Origin: Parapedobacter koreensis
Lineage (GTDB): Bacteria > Bacteroidota > Bacteroidia > Sphingobacteriales > Sphingobacteriaceae
Length of the DNA stretch: 64,000 nucleotides
Direction: 5' to 3'
NCBI RefSeq assembly: GCF_900109365.1
Contig: NZ_FNZR01000008.1
Coordinates: 1-64,000 of the forward strand
Notes under the pieces: model-generated
Seen by the model: only the letters and a program-made list of their open reading frames with translations
Database searches by the model: none
What the model was told of the DNA's origin: nothing
Position numbers and translations under genes: made by a program
In this document: one piece after another, positions 59,483-64,000 of the stretch
Layout: every line of letters begins with the position of its first letter
How positions within the stretch are numbered: position 1 is the stretch's first letter

Positions 59483-62164
59483 TTAGGTGAAATTGATTTG
59501 CTCGGCTTTGTTGGTGATTGCTTTTAAAATATCATCCAGTTCTATTGCTGAACCATTTATAGAGTCTAATAGTTCGCCATTTTCGACGCCGGACTCGGGG
59601 AAATTCTGGATGAGATCGACAAGTCCCATAATACGGGCCAAAGGTGCCCGCACAACGTGCGATTGCATCCAGGCAATCTCTTGCAGTTTCCTGTTCTGTG
59701 TTTCAATAGCTTCGATATGATTCAGCTTTTCGGTGATGTCCTGCGCCAAAATAAGCGCCGCTGTCCGGCCGTGGAAGTTGATGATGACACTCTGTACTTC
59801 CACATGGATGATTTCCCCGTTCTTTTTGCGGTGGATATAAACGTCTTGATTAAAGAGCTCGTCGTGTTCTTTGGAAAACTCATAGCTCCCCCCTAATTTC
59901 AGCCGCTTTTGGGAAGGTTTGATATCCTTGATGGTCATGGAGAAAAACTCTTCTCGCGTGTACCCGTAATGTTTGATGGCTGCAACATTGACATCCAAAA
60001 AACGGTAGGTTTCCAAATCATATACCCACATGGGTTGTGGACTGAGGTGAAATAGGTTGCTATATTTGGCTTCGGATTCTTCCACTTCCCTAAGGTGTTT
60101 CTCCAGCTGCCGGTGCATTTGTTTTAGTTTTAGCTCGTTATGCTTCATTTCGGTGATGTCCAGACAGGCACCTATCATTTTTATCGGTATCCCTTCTTCG
60201 TCAAACATACACCTTACCCACGTTTTTAAATACCTCGTCTCACCATCCGGACGTACGATGCGTTCTTCAAATACACTGTCGTTGCCGGTTTTGCGTACTT
60301 GTTTTAAGATTTCGATGCTCCGCGCCTTGTCATCGTTATGCAAGGCCGCCAAATATCCCTGAAAGGTAGGATGATAATCGGTATTGGCAAATCCGTAAAT
60401 ATCACGAAGGACACTTGACCAACGCACACGGTTTGTTTCGGCATCCCACTGCCAGTTGCCAAAACGGGCCAATTCTTGCGCTTGATCAATCATGGCGGAA
60501 ACCTCCTGCGCCAAATCGGCATTCCGGCGGTTTTCCAGTATCATTTTCAACAGGGTGGCTGTACGCTCAACGATTGCTAATTCCTCCGCGTTTGGGGCTT
60601 TTATTTGCTTGTAGTAAAGGCCAAGGACAGCCATTACACTGCCTTCGGAATCGATGATGGGATACGACCAACAGGCCTTGAGGCCATGCGAGAGCGGCGC
60701 CTGTGAGATACCGTACCATTTCGGATCTGTGGCGATATCGCTGACGATGATCGGAATTTTCAGGTAGGCTGCTGTACCGCATGATCCGGTGTTATCACCT
60801 ATTTGCCGATTGTGAATGGCCGCTGAATAGGCCTGTGGAAGCGAAGGTGCCGCCCAGTTGAACAATCGGCCGTCGTGAACCCGATGTATAGAACAGTATA
60901 AGCCTGGAAAAAGCGCCTCGATACCAAGCAGGTATTCCGATAAAATCAACTTGACAGGCGTATTCCGGTGGGTGGTCAATTCTAATATATTTTTTTCGAG
61001 GTGGTCTAGGTCGGCAAGGCGCTTGGTTTCAGTAATGTCTACCATGATACCACGCAGCCATCTTGGCTTGCCGGATTTTGAGATGACAGATACTACATTC
61101 TTGATCCAGACGGTGTCCCCGTTTTTTTTGATTGCCCGGTAATCAAAGGTATGGTTGGCTAGTTTTTTTGTCTGCTGGCGATGGTACTTGGTCGCACGCT
61201 CCCTGTCGGATTCGTGGATGTGTTTCATCCAGAAATCGGGTTCGGAAAACCACTCCTTAGCGGTGTAGCCCAGCATCCGTTCAACTTTTTTACTGATAAA
61301 TGTCAACTCGTAAGGTTCTACACTTGCTTCCCAAACAATCCCGTCTATCGTTTGGATGAGGTTCTGAAAATTTCGGTCAGATGAAACCAATGCGTTTTCA
61401 GTGTTCCGTTTATCGGTGATGTCCTTTGAAATCCCGTAAATCCGGACGCATACACCGTCTACCATGTCGGCTTTGCCTACAGTGGACAACCAGCGTTCAC
61501 GGCCTTTGGCGGTAATGACAGGGAGCGTAAGGCGGAAAGAAGTGCCGTGCCGATTAGCCTTCTGAAAAGCCCGCAACATGCTCTTGCGGCTTATGGTATC
61601 AAAAAAGGACAAGGCGGATTCAAAATCGGGCTGGAATGCCGAATCCACTTGTAAGATCGTTTTTAACCGTTGTGACCAAGTAACAGTCCTATGCACCATG
61701 CTTACTTCCCAATTACCAGACCGGGCCATCTGCTGGGTTTGTTCGAGAAGGCGCTCATGCCGTATAGTCTCGGTGACATCCGTCATCGATCGGATGATAA
61801 ACATGATTGCTCCCTGTTCATCGAGCACAGGGGTATTCAGTACGTCGAAGTATTTGATATCGACGCCATTGGATAATCCCGGCAACGGAAAGGGATATTT
61901 TTGTGTTATTACTTTATCGGTTTTTTTTTCGTGAAGGACTTGGTCAAAAGTAGCCTGCCATTGGTGTTGGTTCACGTAAGGGTTGCGGGGGAATACGTCA
62001 AAAAAGCCTTTGCCAACGATTTTTTCCCGTTCGATAGTACCACTCAGCGCCAAATAGGTATTGCTCGCATTGATGATGGTAAATACGGGGGCATTTGGAA
62101 GCAGAATCAAGCATGGTGTAGGCAAAGCCTCAAACATCGCTGAATAATGCTTTTCGCTTATCAT
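59483..62164 (-). CDS. Multi-PAS/GAF sensor with DHp helices but no ATPase domain
   Basis: An 893-residue cytosolic sensor. Domains in order: PAS (about 8-130), PAS (145-255), PAS (270-385), GAF (about 400-550), PAS (560-680) and PAS (705-815), then a coiled linker and the DHp-like helices with H-box SHVVRAPLARIMGL (His836). The protein ends 57 residues later, just after the second helix; no N, G1 or G2 boxes exist. This truncated kinase form with SHVxRxPL is common in Bacteroidota, so it is a real type and not a recent break. It ought to dimerise and bind a receiver (the next gene) without making ATP-dependent phosphate itself. Confidence 0.85.
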   Translation of the reverse strand: MISEKHYSAMFEALPTPCLILLPNAPVFTIINASNTYLALSGTIEREKIVGKGFFDVFPRNPYVNQHQWQATFDQVLHEKKTDKVITQKYPFPLPGLSNGVDIKYFDVLNTPVLDEQGAIMFIIRSMTDVTETIRHERLLEQTQQMARSGNWEVSMVHRTVTWSQRLKTILQVDSAFQPDFESALSFFDTISRKSMLRAFQKANRHGTSFRLTLPVITAKGRERWLSTVGKADMVDGVCVRIYGISKDITDKRNTENALVSSDRNFQNLIQTIDGIVWEASVEPYELTFISKKVERMLGYTAKEWFSEPDFWMKHIHESDRERATKYHRQQTKKLANHTFDYRAIKKNGDTVWIKNVVSVISKSGKPRWLRGIMVDITETKRLADLDHLEKNILELTTHRNTPVKLILSEYLLGIEALFPGLYCSIHRVHDGRLFNWAAPSLPQAYSAAIHNRQIGDNTGSCGTAAYLKIPIIVSDIATDPKWYGISQAPLSHGLKACWSYPIIDSEGSVMAVLGLYYKQIKAPNAEELAIVERTATLLKMILENRRNADLAQEVSAMIDQAQELARFGNWQWDAETNRVRWSSVLRDIYGFANTDYHPTFQGYLAALHNDDKARSIEILKQVRKTGNDSVFEERIVRPDGETRYLKTWVRCMFDEEGIPIKMIGACLDITEMKHNELKLKQMHRQLEKHLREVEESEAKYSNLFHLSPQPMWVYDLETYRFLDVNVAAIKHYGYTREEFFSMTIKDIKPSQKRLKLGGSYEFSKEHDELFNQDVYIHRKKNGEIIHVEVQSVIINFHGRTAALILAQDITEKLNHIEAIETQNRKLQEIAWMQSHVVRAPLARIMGLVDLIQNFPESGVENGELLDSINGSAIELDDILKAITNKAEQINFT

Positions 62165-62410
62165 AGCTGTGAACTAATATTACACTATTTTTGAACGAGT
62201 AGAAAGACCTTAATTGAGCAATCTTACGATTACGGAAATAAAGTTAATGCCTTTTTTATTAAAATCCTAACTTTTCAGCTATAAACTTGTCGCAGTAGAT
62301 AGGCGAAGGATCAGGACGAGGCATGCATGCTATCGAACAGGCGGCAACAGATAAAATATTCATGAAGGTTTAGTGGTGGAATACTGGAATGGACAGCGAA
62401 ATGAAGCTAT

Positions 62411-62450
62411 CGGGGTATCCAAAAAAGCACTTGTTTTTTTGGATACCCCG
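62411..62450. terminator. Perfect 16-bp hairpin after gdhA
   Basis: CGGGGTATCCAAAAAA (62411-62426) and its exact complement (62435-62450) enclose an 8-nt loop. It lies 16 nt past the glutamate dehydrogenase stop and probably ends that transcript; the T run is inside the stem, so it can act in both directions. The rest of the gap 62165-62410 holds no supported gene, only a 34-codon ORF (62259-62363, minus) of doubtful value and the sensor's promoter region. Confidence 0.7.
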
Positions 62451-62465
62451 TTAAGCTTGAAAATA

Positions 62466-63902
62466 TTACGGCCAAATACCCAGGTTTTGGTAAGAGCCGG
62501 CGATTTTATCAATGGCACCTACGAAAGCGGCAGTCCGCAGCGTATCGATGGCTTTGTTTGAGTTTTTAATTTCCCTGATTTCGTGGTAAGCGCGTATCAT
62601 GGTATCTTCCAGCCCGGAGTTGACCAGCTCCAATTCGTCTGCGCCCTTTACAATGGTCATCCGTTGGGCTGGGGTAAGTGACTTGCCCGTGATGGCCTCT
62701 ACAGTGTTTACTAAATTGAGGTTGGCCATTTCTTCATACCGTTTATCCATGCGGCCAAAGGCCACGTGCGACAGGTTTTTCAGCCATTCAAAGTAAGATA
62801 CCGTCACACCTCCTGCATTGCAATACATATCAGGGATAATAATCCCTCCCTTTTTGACGAATGCAGCTTCGGCGCCGGGAGTAGTGGGGCCGTTGGCACC
62901 TTCGGCGATAATTTTAGCTTGGATGCGGCCGATATTTTCTTCGGTCAATTGGTTTTCCAATGCTGCGGGAACCAAGATGTCACAAGGCTGTTCCAACCCT
63001 TCTGCCGATGTCTTAAATTCTTTGGAAGCTTTTTTGTAGCCCAATATCGAACCCGTATTTTTACGGTGTTCGAGGATGGCATCCGGGTCTAAGCCATCCG
63101 GATTGTACAGTGCGCCATCGTACTCGCATATCCCCACGATGACAGCACCAAACTCCATCAGTACCTTTGCCGTATTGTATCCAACATTACCCAGCCCTTG
63201 TACAATTACCTTTTTTCCTGTGATGCCGGGCGTAAGGCCGATTTCCTTCATGTCTTCGGTGACATCCACGCATTCGCGTATGGCGATGGCCACACCGCGT
63301 CCGGTGGCGGCTTTGCGCCCATTGATGCCATGCAATGAAATCGGTTTGCCCGTCACGCATCCGAAAGCATCCAACTGCCCCGGATTCATTGTCGTATAGG
63401 TGTCGGCTATCCAGCTCATTTCCCGTTCTCCGGTGCCGTAATCGGGAGCAGGTACATCAATAGCAGGGCCGATAAAATTCTTCTTGATCAATTCAACAGT
63501 GTATCGCCGGGTAATATTCTCTAACTCGGCAACGGAGTAGTTTTTCGGGTTTATGGCAATTCCGCCCTTGGCGCCCCCAAATGGTACGTTGACAATGGCA
63601 CATTTGTACGTCATTAAGGCAGCGAGCGCCATCACCTCATCTTCATTGACCATTTCGCTGTACCGGATACCCCCCTTGGTGGGTGACATGTGTTGCGAAT
63701 GCTCAACCCGCCAAGCGTTGATTACTTCTAACGTGTCGCCTCTTCGGAAAGGGAAACTAAAACGATAAACGCTATTACACACCTTAATTTGGTTGAGCAA
63801 GCCTTGGGAATGCTTCGTGAATTGCGCTGCATGATCAAAAAATGCGGATACATCGTCAAAAAAATGGGGTTCCTGCGCTGTTTTTGCTATTGACTTAGCC
63901 AT
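62466..63902 (-). CDS. gdhA: Glutamate dehydrogenase (Glu/Leu/Phe/Val dehydrogenase family)
   Basis: A 478-residue enzyme. Substrate-binding lysines Lys76 (SPTKGGIRY), Lys100 (TYKCAIV) and Lys112 (GGAKGGI), the nucleotide-binding fold [14 protein letters not shown] and [12 protein letters not shown] are all present. It interconverts glutamate and 2-oxoglutarate plus ammonium. The N-terminus has about 40 residues before the usual start, as in several Bacteroidota forms. Its promoter lies in the last 98 bases of the window, in which no other gene is seen. Confidence 0.93.
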   Translation of the reverse strand: MAKSIAKTAQEPHFFDDVSAFFDHAAQFTKHSQGLLNQIKVCNSVYRFSFPFRRGDTLEVINAWRVEHSQHMSPTKGGIRYSEMVNEDEVMALAALMTYKCAIVNVPFGGAKGGIAINPKNYSVAELENITRRYTVELIKKNFIGPAIDVPAPDYGTGEREMSWIADTYTTMNPGQLDAFGCVTGKPISLHGINGRKAATGRGVAIAIRECVDVTEDMKEIGLTPGITGKKVIVQGLGNVGYNTAKVLMEFGAVIVGICEYDGALYNPDGLDPDAILEHRKNTGSILGYKKASKEFKTSAEGLEQPCDILVPAALENQLTEENIGRIQAKIIAEGANGPTTPGAEAAFVKKGGIIIPDMYCNAGGVTVSYFEWLKNLSHVAFGRMDKRYEEMANLNLVNTVEAITGKSLTPAQRMTIVKGADELELVNSGLEDTMIRAYHEIREIKNSNKAIDTLRTAAFVGAIDKIAGSYQNLGIWP

Positions 63903-64000
63903 AACAATAGTTATTATTAGATAATCGGTAATTTTAAATGAACAAGCAGCTTAACGGTGTTTCACGAATGTACTAGTGTTTTTGCTGTTTTTCCAAGCGA

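Noticed and set aside
62259-62363. 34-codon minus-strand ORF (MNILSVAACSIACMPRP...) between the sensor and gdhA
   Set aside because: It has a vaguely lipoprotein-like start, but the body is too short and has no supporting promoter or neighbour. It was kept out of the gene list.
1-64000. CRISPR arrays, insertion sequences, prophage or rRNA genes
   Set aside because: No spaced direct repeats, transposase, integrase, phage structural gene or rRNA sequence was seen.

Overview
The window reads as chromosomal DNA from a Bacteroidota, most likely a Sphingobacteriaceae-type organism (Parapedobacter/Sphingobacterium-like). The reasons are a SusC/SusD pair, two ECF sigma/anti-sigma modules, XusB-type DUF4374 lipoproteins, the Bacteroidota family set DUF2480/DUF3108/DUF3109/DUF6427, LPS genes (lpxH, lptC), promoters of the TAnnTTTG type, and a near absence of Shine-Dalgarno sequences. 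No insertion sequence, prophage or CRISPR array was seen. There is one tRNA (Asp-GTC).

Layout. (1) 1-2.2 kb: a decayed secreted-protein gene with an in-frame amber codon, a hairpin with a short leader-like ORF, and an Rrf2 regulator/NmrA oxidoreductase pair flanked by two copies of a 17-nt operator-like site. (2) 2.3-15.6 kb: a membrane-anchored hydrolase-like protein, then a long minus-strand operon reading DJ-1/PfpI protein, FecR anti-sigma, SusC transducer with STN domain, SusD, a PQQ dehydrogenase with a built-in cytochrome c, a nucleoside-symporter-like MFS permease and a TIM-barrel sugar isomerase. A divergent ECF sigma gene sits at its head. This is a sugar-uptake locus with no glycoside hydrolase, which suggests oxidation of a small sugar or glycoside at the cell surface. 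(3) 15.6-31 kb: housekeeping and metabolic genes (rhomboid protease, HPF-like protein, collagen-like lipoprotein, gapN, SMP-30 lactonase, tRNA-Asp, prfA, gdx, lpxH, prolyl oligopeptidase, M28 peptidase, TerC/Alx, polyprenyl synthase, DUFs). (4) 31-38 kb: envelope biogenesis (PpiD, LptC, outer-membrane porin-like protein), purQ, a multi-TM protein and a second LpxH-like phosphoesterase preceded by an unannotated 37-aa membrane peptide. (5) 38-43 kb: a complex inverted/direct repeat, DUF4342, dinB, an RhlE-type helicase, a candidate stand-alone sRNA with its own promoter and terminator, and a TPR membrane protein. (6) 43-53.5 kb: a serine hydrolase, a phosphotriesterase-like enzyme, then a xenosiderophore-uptake (Xus-like) operon under its own ECF sigma/anti-sigma pair, with two DUF4374 lipoproteins around the TonB receptor and a PepSY reductase at the end, closed by a strong terminator. 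(7) 53.5-64 kb: another TonB-type barrel protein, a large FAD/Fe-S dehydrogenase (YdiJ-like), a PAS/GAF multi-sensor that ends at its DHp helix pair without an ATPase domain plus a single-domain response regulator, and glutamate dehydrogenase.

Genes are tightly packed. Three convergent pairs share overlapping stop codons (CTAA/TTAG). Functional names rest on motif reading and family memory; no database search was possible.
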